A program made the translations under genes and the position numbers. Under the pieces are notes generated by a model. It was given only the letters and a program-made list of their open reading frames with translations, was not told the origin of the DNA and did not search any database. A stretch of DNA of 62,690 bases from Thermosipho atlanticus DSM 15807 (GTDB lineage Bacteria > Thermotogota > Thermotogae > Thermotogales > Fervidobacteriaceae), in the NCBI RefSeq assembly GCF_900129985.1, contig NZ_FQXN01000006.1:1-62690 (forward strand). The letters are read 5' to 3'. Within the stretch, counting starts at the first letter, position 1. Each line of letters begins with the position of its first letter. Of this stretch, positions 18,833-28,938 are shown one piece after another.

Positions 18833-19372
18833 TTGATTTGGTTTATTGTTATTCTAGTTATATTCATTTATTTTGTTATAACTTACAATGGACTTGTTAA
18901 ATTGAAAAAATTTGTGGAAAATGCTTGGAGTCAGATAGATGTCCAGCTAAAAAGAAGGCACGATTTGATACCTAATCTTGTTAATTCTGTAAAAGGGTAT
19001 ATGAAGTTTGAACAAGAAACTTTGGAAAAAGTTATGCAAGCTAGGGCAGCCGCTATTTCTAGCAAAGACATAACCAAAAAGATAGAAAGTGAAAATGAAT
19101 TAACAGGTCTTTTGTCACGACTTTTGGCAGTTGTGGAAAATTATCCAGATCTGAAAGCAAGTGAAAATGTAAACCAGCTAATGGAAGAACTTAGAAAAAC
19201 TGAGGATAAAATAGCGTATGCAAGACAATTTTACAACGACATAGTTATGAAATACAATACTAAAATTTCTGTATTTCCAACCAATATTGTGGCAAAAATA
19301 TTCAATTTTAAGGAAAAACCGTTTTTCAACATTGAAAAAGAGGAAAAAGAGGTGCCGAAAGTTAAAATATGA
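18833..19372 (+). CDS. lemA: LemA family protein
   Basis: One N-terminal membrane helix (~1-18) with little outside is followed by a long helical bundle. NAWSQIDVQLKRRHDLIPNLV is the family hallmark and ENYPDLKASENV lies in the middle. The start is TTG 18833, six bases after AAGGAGGTG; the in-frame GTG 18824 lies within that ribosome site. The length is about 180 residues, as usual. It is in one operon with DUF2207, 20 bases downstream. Its biochemical role is unknown. Confidence 0.92.
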   Translation: MIWFIVILVIFIYFVITYNGLVKLKKFVENAWSQIDVQLKRRHDLIPNLVNSVKGYMKFEQETLEKVMQARAAAISSKDITKKIESENELTGLLSRLLAVVENYPDLKASENVNQLMEELRKTEDKIAYARQFYNDIVMKYNTKISVFPTNIVAKIFNFKEKPFFNIEKEEKEVPKVKI

Positions 19373-19487
19373 TCAAATTATTAAATTAAATATTTTATAA
19401 CGAAAAAGACATCACTTTTGCAATTTTCTGTGCCAAATACTTCTTAAAAACTATGTGTTTGTTTATCTTTACCACTATTTTTTTAAA

Positions 19488-21008
19488 CTATAACTTCTTA
19501 AACAATTCTTTGTTTTTTTGATAAAGTTCTATGTAAATCTCATAATATCTATCATAAATTTCCTTAACTCCAAAATCAGGAACTATTGGTTCAGAATATT
19601 TTACCCACTCCTTAATCTTCGTTGGGGAATTAATAACACCAACTCCAAGTGCTGCTAAAAAAGCATCTCCATATGGAGCTTCTACTTGGTTTGAAACTCT
19701 TTTCATTTTATAACCTGTAACATCTGCAAAAATTTTAGTCCAAACCGAAGATTTTGCCACTCCTCCAACCAAATAACACTCTTCATTTATTTTTAGACCA
19801 GCTTTTTTACCCTCTTCTATATTATGTCTAAGAGCATATGCTCCGGCTTCCATTAATGCTCTATAGATATGTTCTCTTTTATGATACAAACTTAATCCAA
19901 AAATTAAGCCTCTTGCATATGGATCCCATATTGGTGATCTTTCTCCCATAAAATAAGGTAAAATAACCAAACCTTCACTGCCAGGCTTAATTTTACTAAC
20001 CTCATCATCAAAAATTTCATAAGGAGATTTAGATAACCTTTTTCCTACCAAAGTTTCAACCTCTCCAAATTCTTCTTTAAACCACTTTGCGAGTGCTCCA
20101 GTTGTTGCAGAGCCACCAAATGTGTATATTTTTTCTAAATCGTCAATAACATACGGAAAATTTACTAACCCAAAAACTGGTTTTTCCTTTTTGTTAATCG
20201 TTCCCCAACACATGGAAGTACCAACCATCGCCACATGTTCTCCTTCAAACATGGCTCCGGCAGATAATTGGGCAACTGGAGCATCTATTCCTCCCGCTAC
20301 GACTGGAGTACCTTCTAAAAGTCCGCAATTTTGCGAAGCTTCTCTAGAAACGAAACCAACAATTTCAGAAGATCTCACAATTTTCTCAGGTAAGTAACTT
20401 ATTGGAATACCAAATTCATTACATAACTCTTCAGACCAATATAATTTGTTTAAATCAAAAATCCCACCTATGTTTCCAGCCGAAGAGTAATCAATAACTA
20501 CTTTTCCGGTTAAATGATAAATTACGTAATCTTTTGGAGTAACAAATTTATATATCCTTTTCCAAATATCTGGCTCTTTGTTCTTTATCCAAAGCATCTT
20601 TGTGAACCCATAATATGAATCAACATAATTTCCCGTTATCTTAAAAAGTGTTTGTTTATCCACCTTATTTTTTACCCATTCAGTTTCTTCAACAGCCCTC
20701 CGGTCCATCCATATCAAACAAGGTCTTAAAGGATTTAAATTTTTGTCAACCGGGATGCCAGACCCTCCATACAATCCACTTAAAGAAATCCCTCCAATTT
20801 CAGCTTTATTAACATTAGATTTCTCGATTAATTCTTTAATAATCTCTAAACTTGCCTTCAACCACACATCCGGCCATTGTTCAGCCCAATTCGATTTTGG
20901 AGTTAAAACATCATACTCTCTATATGCTTCATTGATTATCTTTCCTTCCAAATCTACTAATATACCTTTTGCTCCTTGAGTACCAATATCTAAACCTATT
21001 AGATACAC
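19488..21008 (-). CDS. FGGY-family sugar kinase (xylulokinase-like)
   Basis: It should phosphorylate a keto-sugar or sugar acid with ATP. IGLDIGTQGAKGILVD is the N-terminal phosphate loop, WMDRRA and VAGGIDAPVAQLSAG are FGGY motifs, and YLVGGVAKSSVW is the ATP-binding block near residue 415. The length of 506 residues is normal. The start is GTG behind GGAGG. It is the last gene of an apparent dctP-dctQ-dctM-aldolase-kinase operon, so the sugar entering by the TRAP transporter is probably its substrate. The true substrate cannot be read from the sequence. Confidence 0.9.
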   Translation of the reverse strand: MYLIGLDIGTQGAKGILVDLEGKIINEAYREYDVLTPKSNWAEQWPDVWLKASLEIIKELIEKSNVNKAEIGGISLSGLYGGSGIPVDKNLNPLRPCLIWMDRRAVEETEWVKNKVDKQTLFKITGNYVDSYYGFTKMLWIKNKEPDIWKRIYKFVTPKDYVIYHLTGKVVIDYSSAGNIGGIFDLNKLYWSEELCNEFGIPISYLPEKIVRSSEIVGFVSREASQNCGLLEGTPVVAGGIDAPVAQLSAGAMFEGEHVAMVGTSMCWGTINKKEKPVFGLVNFPYVIDDLEKIYTFGGSATTGALAKWFKEEFGEVETLVGKRLSKSPYEIFDDEVSKIKPGSEGLVILPYFMGERSPIWDPYARGLIFGLSLYHKREHIYRALMEAGAYALRHNIEEGKKAGLKINEECYLVGGVAKSSVWTKIFADVTGYKMKRVSNQVEAPYGDAFLAALGVGVINSPTKIKEWVKYSEPIVPDFGVKEIYDRYYEIYIELYQKNKELFKKL

Positions 21009-21024
21009 TTTTTACATACCTCCT

Positions 21025-21930
21025 TTAAAAGATCTTCAGAGAAAACGAATATTTTTCACTTAACTTTATTAATTCATTTTCAACTTTTTCCAACTTTCGA
21101 GAATCTGGCAACGAAAACGGAAATCTCATACCACCAAATTTTAGTCCTCTAAGTCTCATAACGGCCTTTAACAACGGAATATCTGCCCCATTACCAATTG
21201 TTAATGACAATTCGGTTAATTTTTCTTGAACTCTCTGTGCTTCTTTTATATTACCTTCCTCAAACAAATTCCATACTTGAACGAAAAATTCAGGAAAAAC
21301 CCCGGCCGGGCCTGAAACACAACCCTTTGCTCCCATAACCAATGAAGGTAAAAAAGCTTCATCATAACCGACCAAAACATCTAAATCTGTCTTTATCAGT
21401 GACAAAATATGTTTAAAACTACCACTACTGTCTTTTACTCCAACAAAATTATCAAAACTCTTCTTTAAAGTTTTTAAAACATCGGGGGTTACCCAATTGT
21501 TTGTTAATCCCGGTATATTATATGCAAAAACTGGCAAACTTTCCGCTTGTTTACAAACTTCACGATAAAAATTTATTATCTCATCTTTAGAAAACTTATA
21601 ATAAAATGGTGTAACTACTGCTATAGCATCAACATCTATGCTTTTTGAGAATTGTATCAATGCTTTAATCTCAGAAAAATTAAGTGAACCACAATGTGAA
21701 ATTATTTTTAACTTTCCTTCCGAATATTTTTTAAACTCATACAATATTTTTTTCTTTTCATCAAGTTCTAATAACAAACCTTCTCCTGTAGTACCATTAA
21801 CAAATACACCATTTACACCTTTTTGATATAAAAAATCAACATAGTCTTTTATTAAAACTAAATCCACATTCTCACCATATTTATCCAGTGGAGTCAAACT
21901 TGCAACTATTACGCCTTTTATAGTACTCAT
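21025..21930 (-). CDS. DapA-family lyase/aldolase (2-keto acid aldolase type)
   Basis: This TIM-barrel class I aldolase forms a Schiff base. The Tyr (FAYNIPGLTNN) and Lys (FVGVKDSSGS) of the family are both present, and GTTGEG is the 2-keto-acid carboxylate loop. Its place behind a TRAP transporter and before a sugar kinase argues for a catabolic keto-sugar acid or sialate-type aldolase rather than lysine biosynthesis; this is inference from context. AGGTGATAGT precedes ATG 21930. A related copy (36267-37196) also lies beside a TRAP cluster. Confidence 0.88.
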   Translation of the reverse strand: MSTIKGVIVASLTPLDKYGENVDLVLIKDYVDFLYQKGVNGVFVNGTTGEGLLLELDEKKKILYEFKKYSEGKLKIISHCGSLNFSEIKALIQFSKSIDVDAIAVVTPFYYKFSKDEIINFYREVCKQAESLPVFAYNIPGLTNNWVTPDVLKTLKKSFDNFVGVKDSSGSFKHILSLIKTDLDVLVGYDEAFLPSLVMGAKGCVSGPAGVFPEFFVQVWNLFEEGNIKEAQRVQEKLTELSLTIGNGADIPLLKAVMRLRGLKFGGMRFPFSLPDSRKLEKVENELIKLSEKYSFSLKIF

Positions 21931-21974
21931 ACTATCACCTCACCATAATTCAAACAAAAAGTTGATTACAACCT

Positions 21975-23270
21975 TTAACCTTTATAGCCAAATAACCTTG
22001 GTATCAATAAGACAAAATCAGGCCAATAAGTAATTATCAAAAGAGCAAGTAGCTCAATAGGAATCCAATATTTAATCATCTCCTTAAAAACATCCTTTAC
22101 AGGAGTTCCACTAATAGCACTTGTTATATAACCAGTTTGCCCATATGGTGGAGTATCTAGTGCCATCATTAAATTGACAGTTGTAATAACTCCAAAATGA
22201 ACTAGATCTATTCCTGCTTGCTGAACAAGTGGCAAAATCATTGGAATAACTACTAACTGAATAACCGAAACGTCAATAAACATTCCAAGGACGAAATACA
22301 AAAGATTTATTCCAAATAGCAAAAGAACTTTACTCGAAAGCATACCAGACTTTATGAAGGCTGATGTTATAGCTGCGGGAACTTGTTCGCGAGCCATAAT
22401 ATAAGAAACCATATATGCAGCTGCGACAATAATACTTATAAAACCTATGGATTGAACAGTCAGAACGAAAATCCTATAAAGTCTTCTTAATCCTAAAGTT
22501 CTATACACAATAATGCTTATAATAATAACATATAACCCGACTACAGCTGCAGCTTCTGTGGCAGTAAAAGCTCCTCCATATATTCCCACTAACAAAAGTA
22601 TCGGTGCAAGCAAAGCAGGGAAAGATTTCAAAAATGACCTAAACAAAATTGGAATTGGATATTTTTCACCAAGCGGATAATTTCTCTTTTTTGATAAATA
22701 GAAAACCATCAACATTTCCAAAGCTCCTAATAATAATCCTGGCAAAAATCCTGCTAAAAACAAATATCCTAATGATGCTCCAGTGAGCATAGAATAAATT
22801 ACCATAGGTATACTTGGCGGTATTATAGGTCCAATTGTTGCAGAAGCAGAAGTAACAGCACAAGAAAATGGTCCATCATATCCTGCATCCTGCATTGCTT
22901 TAATTTCTATTGCTCCAATCCCTGCAACATCGGCAATTTCTGAGCCACTCATACCAGCAAAAATGATACTTGCCAAAATATTAGCATATCCAAGTCCTCC
23001 TCGTATTCTTCCCATCGCTTTTACAATAAAGTCAAACATAATTTCCGTTACTTTACATTCATTCATAACATTTGCTGTAAATATAAATAATGGAACTGCA
23101 ATCAATACTGTTTGAGAAGAAAAGTGTATAACAAGCATATCAATAAGTCCTGAAAGACTTAAACCAGAAAACAACATGTATAAAATTCCACTCGCAATCA
23201 TAGCAAGAGCCAAAGGATAACCAAATAAAAACATCAAGCCAAATGTTAGAAAAAATGTAGTTAAAGCCAT
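21975..23270 (-). CDS. dctM: TRAP transporter large permease
   Basis: The DctM subunit of a sodium-driven tripartite transporter, with about 12 membrane helices in 431 residues. Motifs include FAGMSGSEIADVAGIGAIEI (~107-126), TIGPIIPPSIPMVIYS and ALDTPPYGQTGY. It overlaps dctQ by TAATG, so the two membrane subunits are coupled. The expected cargo is a sugar acid or similar carboxylate. Confidence 0.95.
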   Translation of the reverse strand: MALTTFFLTFGLMFLFGYPLALAMIASGILYMLFSGLSLSGLIDMLVIHFSSQTVLIAVPLFIFTANVMNECKVTEIMFDFIVKAMGRIRGGLGYANILASIIFAGMSGSEIADVAGIGAIEIKAMQDAGYDGPFSCAVTSASATIGPIIPPSIPMVIYSMLTGASLGYLFLAGFLPGLLLGALEMLMVFYLSKKRNYPLGEKYPIPILFRSFLKSFPALLAPILLLVGIYGGAFTATEAAAVVGLYVIIISIIVYRTLGLRRLYRIFVLTVQSIGFISIIVAAAYMVSYIMAREQVPAAITSAFIKSGMLSSKVLLLFGINLLYFVLGMFIDVSVIQLVVIPMILPLVQQAGIDLVHFGVITTVNLMMALDTPPYGQTGYITSAISGTPVKDVFKEMIKYWIPIELLALLIITYWPDFVLLIPRLFGYKG

Positions 23271-23755
23271 TATTTCTCCCCCAGTTGCTTGAATTCTTTG
23301 ATTTTTTCGATAATCGATTCTATGTTATGAATTATCAATAAAATCATAAACAACGGAAGGCAGATAATAAGATAAGTCCATGGAATTCTTAAAACTTGAG
23401 ATTTTATTATCTTATACCATATAGATTGACTAATTACTGGATATAATGATATTGAAAAAGTAAAAATAACAATTATATCAAAAATTATTTCAATAACTAT
23501 CTGTTTCTTTCGAGAAAACTTTTCTACCAATATATTAAATCTTATATGTTTGTTAAGTCTCTTAGCATATGCTGCGCTTAATAACGTTACCCACACAAAA
23601 CTGTATGAAGAAATTTCATATAAAGCAGGTGAAGGATTATTTAGTATATATCTCATTACCACTTGACCTATCATACTCACAAATAAAAGTAAAAAGAAAA
23701 TAACCGAAAAATGTACCTCAATGACATCTATTATCATCTTATAAAATTTTTTCAT
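23270..23755 (-). CDS. dctQ: TRAP transporter small permease
   Basis: Four membrane helices in 161 residues. VMRYILNNPSPALYEIS followed by Y-A-K-R-L-N-K-H-I-R is the normal DctQ centre. AAAGGGGTGA precedes ATG 23755. The gene lies between dctP and dctM. Confidence 0.92.
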   Translation of the reverse strand: MKKFYKMIIDVIEVHFSVIFFLLLFVSMIGQVVMRYILNNPSPALYEISSYSFVWVTLLSAAYAKRLNKHIRFNILVEKFSRKKQIVIEIIFDIIVIFTFSISLYPVISQSIWYKIIKSQVLRIPWTYLIICLPLFMILLIIHNIESIIEKIKEFKQLGEK

Positions 23756-23803
23756 TCAATCACCCCTTTAGAAAATGTGGAAGCCGCAGGGCTTCCACAT
23801 CCT

Positions 23804-24793
23804 TTACATATTTTGGATCTTCTTATACATGCCTTTTCCCCAAAGTTTATCGAATTGAGGTTGGCTATAATATTCCAAAGCACGTTTCATAAATGCTTCT
23901 TTATTAGGAATAACAATTTCCATACCATAGTCTTTAACGAATGTGTTTAACAATTCTGCTTCTTGTTGAGTTACAAGATAGTTCATATAATATCTTGCAA
24001 CTTCCATAGCCTTTTTAATATAAACTTTGTACTCTTCAGGCATTGATTCCCATAATTTTTCATTAATTACAGGATTTAAAATACCAATAAGATGATCTGT
24101 CAAGACAATATATTTCGTTACTTCTACAAATTTTGCAGCTAAATCAGTTGGAAGAGGATTATCTTGCCCATCAATTGCGCCAGTTTTTAATCCAAGATAA
24201 ACATCAGTAAAATCCATCGGTGTTGGTTGTGCTCCAAGAGCACGTCCCATATCTAAATAGACCTTACTGTTGGGCATTCTTAGTTTAACACCTTTCAAAT
24301 CTTCTGGAGTTTTTACTGGCCCTACTTTCGAAGTTAAATTTAATTCTCTTGTCCCTAAATACCAGGTATCAAGTACTCTAAGATTTGTTTTTTTGGCAAG
24401 TTGATTAAACATATCTTGGACCATTTTACTTGTCATAACTCTATACATATGATCTAAATCCTTGAAAACATATGCAGCGTTGAAGACTCCAAATTCTGGC
24501 ATACCACCAATATCCGCAAACCAAGCTGGCCCAGTATCACAAAGCATATCCAAATCTCCGCGCATAACAGCTAAAATCATTGAACGTTGATCTCCTAACT
24601 GTCCAGAATGAAAGATTTGCACTTCAATATTTCCACCACTAAGTTCTTTAACAACTTCTGCAAATTTTTCCATAGCTTTTACCTGAGGCTGAGTTGGAGC
24701 TGCAACTGTTCCAAATTTAAGAATATACTTTGGAGCAGCTATTGCAAAAATTGAGAACACAAGAATCAAAAAAACAAATAATACCTTTTTCAT
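23804..24793 (-). CDS. dctP: TRAP transporter solute-binding protein
   Basis: A secreted substrate-binding protein of 329 residues with a signal peptide (~1-20, ending AIA). FHSGQLGDQRSMILAVMRGD is the DctP N-lobe motif and LKGVKLRMPNSKVYLDMG carries the Arg that usually pairs with the substrate carboxylate. GAIDGQDNPLP is the later family block. It is the first gene of the TRAP operon. A perfect LacI-type operator (24828-24839) lies about 35 bases before the ATG. Confidence 0.95.
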   Translation of the reverse strand: MKKVLFVFLILVFSIFAIAAPKYILKFGTVAAPTQPQVKAMEKFAEVVKELSGGNIEVQIFHSGQLGDQRSMILAVMRGDLDMLCDTGPAWFADIGGMPEFGVFNAAYVFKDLDHMYRVMTSKMVQDMFNQLAKKTNLRVLDTWYLGTRELNLTSKVGPVKTPEDLKGVKLRMPNSKVYLDMGRALGAQPTPMDFTDVYLGLKTGAIDGQDNPLPTDLAAKFVEVTKYIVLTDHLIGILNPVINEKLWESMPEEYKVYIKKAMEVARYYMNYLVTQQEAELLNTFVKDYGMEIVIPNKEAFMKRALEYYSQPQFDKLWGKGMYKKIQNM

Positions 24794-24827
24794 ACTATCC
24801 CTCCTTTAGAAAAGTTTACAAATATAC

Positions 24828-24839
24828 GCAAACGTTTGC
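24828..24839. promoter_or_regulatory. LacI-family operator before dctP
   Basis: GCAAACGTTTGC is a perfect palindrome. It sits between dctP and the divergent LacI-family gene, and the same motif recurs at 37296 and, with one mismatch, at 36021. Confidence 0.75.
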
Positions 24840-25017
24840 ACACACATTGTCAATTATATAATAACCTGATTTATGATTACAAATCTAGTATTTGTCTTCT
24901 ATTTGCCATTACATGTGTTTACGTTTAATTATCTGACAAATTCTTTACTGGACTTTTGATTTATATTATGTTACAATTAACATGAAATTTTACTCAAACT
25001 TTTGCGTGGTGGTTAAA

Positions 25018-26025
25018 TTGAGTATTACAAAAATTGCAAAAGACTTAGGTGTTCATCCTTCAACGGTTTCAAGAGCACTTTCTGGAAAATCGGGTGTTAG
25101 TGACAAACTCAGAAAAAAAATTATTGAATATGCTGAACAAATCGGGTTTTACCCTGACGCACGAGCTAGTTCGTTACGACGCAAAGGGAAAACTGGAACG
25201 TTGGGAATTGTTGTTCCTGACGTTGGAAATCCTTTTTATGCCGAAGCTATAAAATCTATGGAAGATGTTTTTTATTCTCATAATTTCAACTTTTTTCTAT
25301 GTGTGTCAGATGAAAATCCAGACAAAGAAAATTTTCATCTGAAAAATCTTATTTCTCACAGGGTCGATGGAATAATTGCTGCGCCAACTTTAGACAAAAA
25401 AACCGAAACTTTTTACAAGAAAATCGCAGAATTAAAAAAACCGATTGTATTTTTCGACAGATATATACCTTCACTTGACATTCCTTATGTAGTCACAAAC
25501 AACAAAAACGGGATCATCAAGCTGTTGAAATATCTGCTTAAACTTGGACATAAGACACTTGGGATTGTTTCGTTATCTCCTGAATCCATAACAGGAAAAA
25601 TAAGATTAGAAAGTGCTTTAGAATTCTCGAAAAAATTTGAAATTGAAATTAAACCAAACTGGATTCAAGGATTCGATTCAACACAGGAATCTGGCTACTT
25701 ATCTATGAAAAAAATATTACAACTAAAAAATAAACCTTCAGCTGTATTAATTTTAAACGATTTAACAACTCTTGGTGCTTTAAAGGCAATTAAAGAAATG
25801 AAAGTTAAAATTCCTAACGATATCTCAATAGTTAGTTTTGATGATACATTCTGGAATCAAATTTTCGATCCTCCAATAACCTGCGTTAAACAAGAACCAA
25901 AAGAGATGGGAATTTTAGCAGCAAAGATGTTAATCAACTTGCTAAATCACAAGAACAATTTGAATAAACGTATATATCTCGAGACTAAACTCATTATTCG
26001 AAATTCAGTAAAAAAATTACTCTAA
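25018..26025 (+). CDS. LacI-family transcription regulator
   Basis: The helix-turn-helix starts at the N-terminus (SITKIAKDLGVHPSTVSRAL), followed by a periplasmic-binding-protein-like effector domain (IVVPDVGNPFYAEAI, FVVTNN-type core, SIVSFDD). The start is probably TTG 25018 behind GGTGG; an ATG at 24982 would add 12 residues before the DNA-binding helix. It is divergent from the TRAP operon and presumably represses it through GCAAACGTTTGC. Its 3' end overlaps the convergent rhamnulokinase-type gene by four bases. Confidence 0.9.
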   Translation: MSITKIAKDLGVHPSTVSRALSGKSGVSDKLRKKIIEYAEQIGFYPDARASSLRRKGKTGTLGIVVPDVGNPFYAEAIKSMEDVFYSHNFNFFLCVSDENPDKENFHLKNLISHRVDGIIAAPTLDKKTETFYKKIAELKKPIVFFDRYIPSLDIPYVVTNNKNGIIKLLKYLLKLGHKTLGIVSLSPESITGKIRLESALEFSKKFEIEIKPNWIQGFDSTQESGYLSMKKILQLKNKPSAVLILNDLTTLGALKAIKEMKVKIPNDISIVSFDDTFWNQIFDPPITCVKQEPKEMGILAAKMLINLLNHKNNLNKRIYLETKLIIRNSVKKLL

Positions 26026-27389
26026 ACTATTTTTGTTAATTCAAATGAATTTTTAATTATTGTTTTTAAATCTTTTATACTTTTCATTTTCTCTTGAATG
26101 TAAATCTGACTCAAAATGTTTCCAATTGCAGAACTTTCAGAAACTCCTGTAAAAACAGGTATTTTTAATTTTTCAGATAATAATTTACAAAACAATCTAT
26201 TTTTCACTCCTCCTCCAACCAAATAAACCCTATTCAATCCCCCTACAATACTTTTTAGAAACCTAAAAACAATATCAACTTCATTAACCACGCTATTTAA
26301 TGCAACTCTTATTACGTCATTTATATTTCTTATTTCTTTTATTTCATTTTTCAATTTAGAAATAATATTTCCTGGTGTTTGGAAATCTACTTTTTTAAGA
26401 CTTACGTAATAATCATCTAAGGTTGACGTTGATGCTAGTTTAAGCATCATATCATAATCAACTCTCTTACCTTTATAATTTAACTCCCTTAAAATTTCTT
26501 CCAAAATCCAAAAACCCGGTGTATTAGAGACTAACCTAAATTTTCCTTCGAACGTTCCTTCATTAGAAAACTGTCTTTTGTAAACATCTTCGTTTAAAAT
26601 AGGTTTATCTACTTTTACGCCTATCACGTTCCAACTTCCTGAACTAATTATTAAAGTTTCTTCATCTTCAAAAGGAAGAGTGTTAAACGCACAAGCAGTA
26701 TCATGTGATGAAATGTTAATAATGTCAACTCCATTAAATTGTCCAGCAATTCCTGCAGGAATTCTTATCGCTCCCATATTTTCTTTTTTTATTCCTAAAA
26801 ATCCTAAAATTTCTTCATCCCAATCTTTATTTTCAATTGAATATAATTGTGTTGTTGTAGCCAAAGTATATTCTGCAAATTCTTTATTGCCCAATAAATA
26901 AATTAACAATTGAGGAATATTCAAAATTAAAAAATGTTTATAAAAAATTCTCGGCTCCAATGTTTTTAAAAGTTCAATTTGAAATAATGTGTTATAAGGA
27001 TGTGGAAAAACCCCTGTTTTTTTGAAAAGAAAATATCCACCTCCTAACTCCTTTATTGTCTTATTCACAATATCTGTATGCTCAAACATATTTCGATAAT
27101 GGAAAGGGAATATTAAAAAAGGAGAATTCTTAAAAACTATTCCAAAATCAACTCCCCATGAATCTATTGCAAAAGACAATATATTATATTTTTCTTTTGC
27201 CCAATCAACGGCATGAAAAACAATATCAACAAAACTCCCCAAGTTCCACAAGTAAAATGAATTATTTTTAAGATATTCGTTATTATACCTTTTTCTCTCT
27301 AAAATTTTTACTCTAGCCCCATCAAATTCACCAACAACAGCTTTCACACTAGAAGCTCCAAAATCAATTGCTAAGTATCTTTTTGACAT
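26022..27389 (-). CDS. FGGY kinase of the rhamnulokinase type
   Basis: The product likely phosphorylates L-fuculose or L-rhamnulose. LAIDFGASSVKAVVGEF is the N-terminal loop, and FAIDSWGVDFGIV is the hallmark of rhamnulokinases. INISSHDTACAFNTLPF and YLVGGGVKNRLFCKLL follow in the usual order. The length is 455 residues. GGAGGTAGTATAAACA precedes the ATG. It is the last gene of the L-fucose-type operon, three bases after the aldolase gene, so L-fuculose is the more likely substrate. Confidence 0.87.
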   Translation of the reverse strand: MSKRYLAIDFGASSVKAVVGEFDGARVKILERKRYNNEYLKNNSFYLWNLGSFVDIVFHAVDWAKEKYNILSFAIDSWGVDFGIVFKNSPFLIFPFHYRNMFEHTDIVNKTIKELGGGYFLFKKTGVFPHPYNTLFQIELLKTLEPRIFYKHFLILNIPQLLIYLLGNKEFAEYTLATTTQLYSIENKDWDEEILGFLGIKKENMGAIRIPAGIAGQFNGVDIINISSHDTACAFNTLPFEDEETLIISSGSWNVIGVKVDKPILNEDVYKRQFSNEGTFEGKFRLVSNTPGFWILEEILRELNYKGKRVDYDMMLKLASTSTLDDYYVSLKKVDFQTPGNIISKLKNEIKEIRNINDVIRVALNSVVNEVDIVFRFLKSIVGGLNRVYLVGGGVKNRLFCKLLSEKLKIPVFTGVSESSAIGNILSQIYIQEKMKSIKDLKTIIKNSFELTKIV

Positions 27390-27392
27390 TGT

Positions 27393-27992
27393 TTATACTA
27401 CCTCCAAATTTTCATCATAAACATAGAAATTCCTTGGGTTCTTCAACAAGAATCCCAATTTACAAATAAATTCTAGCATTTCCAGTTTTGCAAACGCCAT
27501 TTCTATGTTTTCTGCAATCACAGTTACTCCATGGTTTTTTAATATGAATATGTCTGCTCCATTTTTTAAACCCGAGAGTAACTTTTGTGCAAATCTATCA
27601 GTTCCAGGAGTTTCGTAAGTCGTGTAATAAATTTTTTTAAGATAAATTTGAGATTCAGGTGTTAAATAAATTGGTATTTCCTCACCATTTATAGCAAACA
27701 AAGTAGAATAAGGTGGATGAGCATGAATAACAGAGTTTATCTCTGGCCTTGTTTTATAAATTAAAGCATGCATTCTCCACTCAGATGAAGGTTTCCTAGA
27801 ACCTTCAATTACTTTTCCATTGACGTCTATTGTTACTATATCTTTTTTTTCTATTAGTGTTTTTAGAAAAGTAGTAGGGGTAATATAAATCCTATCATTA
27901 AACCTTATACTAAAATTCCCTCCTATACTCTCAGTTAATTTTCTATCCCAAATGAGTTTTGAAAAATAAACCAATTTCTCAACCAAATCCAT
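27393..27992 (-). CDS. fucA: Class II aldolase, probable L-fuculose-phosphate aldolase
   Basis: It cleaves L-fuculose-1-phosphate to dihydroxyacetone phosphate and lactaldehyde, with zinc. Ligands and base are visible: Glu71 in SSEWRMH, His90 and His92 in IHAHPP, His153 in KNHGV. The length of 199 residues is slightly short for the family (~215). The start is ATG 27992, six bases after AAGGAGGTTG. The L-ribulose-phosphate 4-epimerase branch of the same fold is possible, but FucI and FucU in the operon favour fuculose. Confidence 0.88.
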   Translation of the reverse strand: MDLVEKLVYFSKLIWDRKLTESIGGNFSIRFNDRIYITPTTFLKTLIEKKDIVTIDVNGKVIEGSRKPSSEWRMHALIYKTRPEINSVIHAHPPYSTLFAINGEEIPIYLTPESQIYLKKIYYTTYETPGTDRFAQKLLSGLKNGADIFILKNHGVTVIAENIEMAFAKLEMLEFICKLGFLLKNPRNFYVYDENLEVV

Positions 27993-28006
27993 TAAAAACA
28001 ACCTCC

Positions 28007-28936
28007 TTAAAATGCTACTTCTTCTTTCATTGGCATGGATGATGCTCCACCATATTTCGATGCTACAATTCCTGCAATGTGAGAAGCAAAATTCATAATT
28101 TCATGTATATCTTCATACTTCAGAGTATTTCTTTTTTTATTTATCATATATAAAACAGCAGCCATATATGCATCACCACAACCGGTTGTATCAACTACTT
28201 TGCCTTTTTTCATCGCTCTAACTTTAAAATCCTTTCCTCTATAAATGGCTTTTGAACCTTTTTCTCCCATTGTTAAAATAGTTAACTTATCTTCTCTTTT
28301 TAAATCTTTCACAAAGGATTCAAAAGTACCATTTGGCACAAAAAAATTCATATCTTCAACGCTTAATTTTAAAACGTCTGCAAATTTCATCATTTTAATT
28401 AACCTTTTTCTATATTCATCTACATCAAAAATTAAATTACTTCGTACATTTGGATCTAATGATACTATTTTTCCCTTTTCTTTTGCTTTAAAAAATAATT
28501 TTGTTAGATTCTTTGCTGTTTCACCTCCTATTAAGGAAATTGAACCAAAGTGAAAAATTTCAAATTTTTCAATATCGATCTCTTTTATTTCACCTTCAGT
28601 TATATATAAATCTGCTGTGTTTTGTCTATAAAAATCATATTCAGGAACTTTATTTTGAGAAAGGGCGATAAATGCTAAAGGTGTTTTTTGATTAAGGCTT
28701 TTAAAAACGTATTTTATTTCAACTTTCTCGTTTATCAAAAATTCTTCGATCTTTGTCCCAAAATAATCTTCACCTATTTTAGTTAAAAAGGCTACTCTTG
28801 TCCCCAATCTTGCAAGACCTACAACTGTGTTCAAAGGCGAACCGCCAACTCTTGGCCTAAAAGAATCACTATTTTTTATTCCTTTTCTTTTTTGTCCTAT
28901 CATATCAATTAGTGCTTCACCAGCGCATAAAATCAT
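28007..28936 (-). CDS. PfkB-family sugar kinase
   Basis: A ribokinase-fold kinase of 309 residues. CAGEALIDM, RVGGSPLNTVVGLARLG and the C-terminal anion-hole motif DTTGCGDAYMA are present; most relatives have GAGD where this has GCGD. The overall pattern is fructokinase-like. The substrate is unknown. Inside an L-fucose operon with a second kinase it could act on another keto-sugar, or make the phosphorylated product used by the transaldolase-like protein upstream; that is inference. AAGGAGG precedes the ATG. Confidence 0.88.
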   Translation of the reverse strand: MILCAGEALIDMIGQKRKGIKNSDSFRPRVGGSPLNTVVGLARLGTRVAFLTKIGEDYFGTKIEEFLINEKVEIKYVFKSLNQKTPLAFIALSQNKVPEYDFYRQNTADLYITEGEIKEIDIEKFEIFHFGSISLIGGETAKNLTKLFFKAKEKGKIVSLDPNVRSNLIFDVDEYRKRLIKMMKFADVLKLSVEDMNFFVPNGTFESFVKDLKREDKLTILTMGEKGSKAIYRGKDFKVRAMKKGKVVDTTGCGDAYMAAVLYMINKKRNTLKYEDIHEIMNFASHIAGIVASKYGGASSMPMKEEVAF

Positions 28937-28938
28937 CT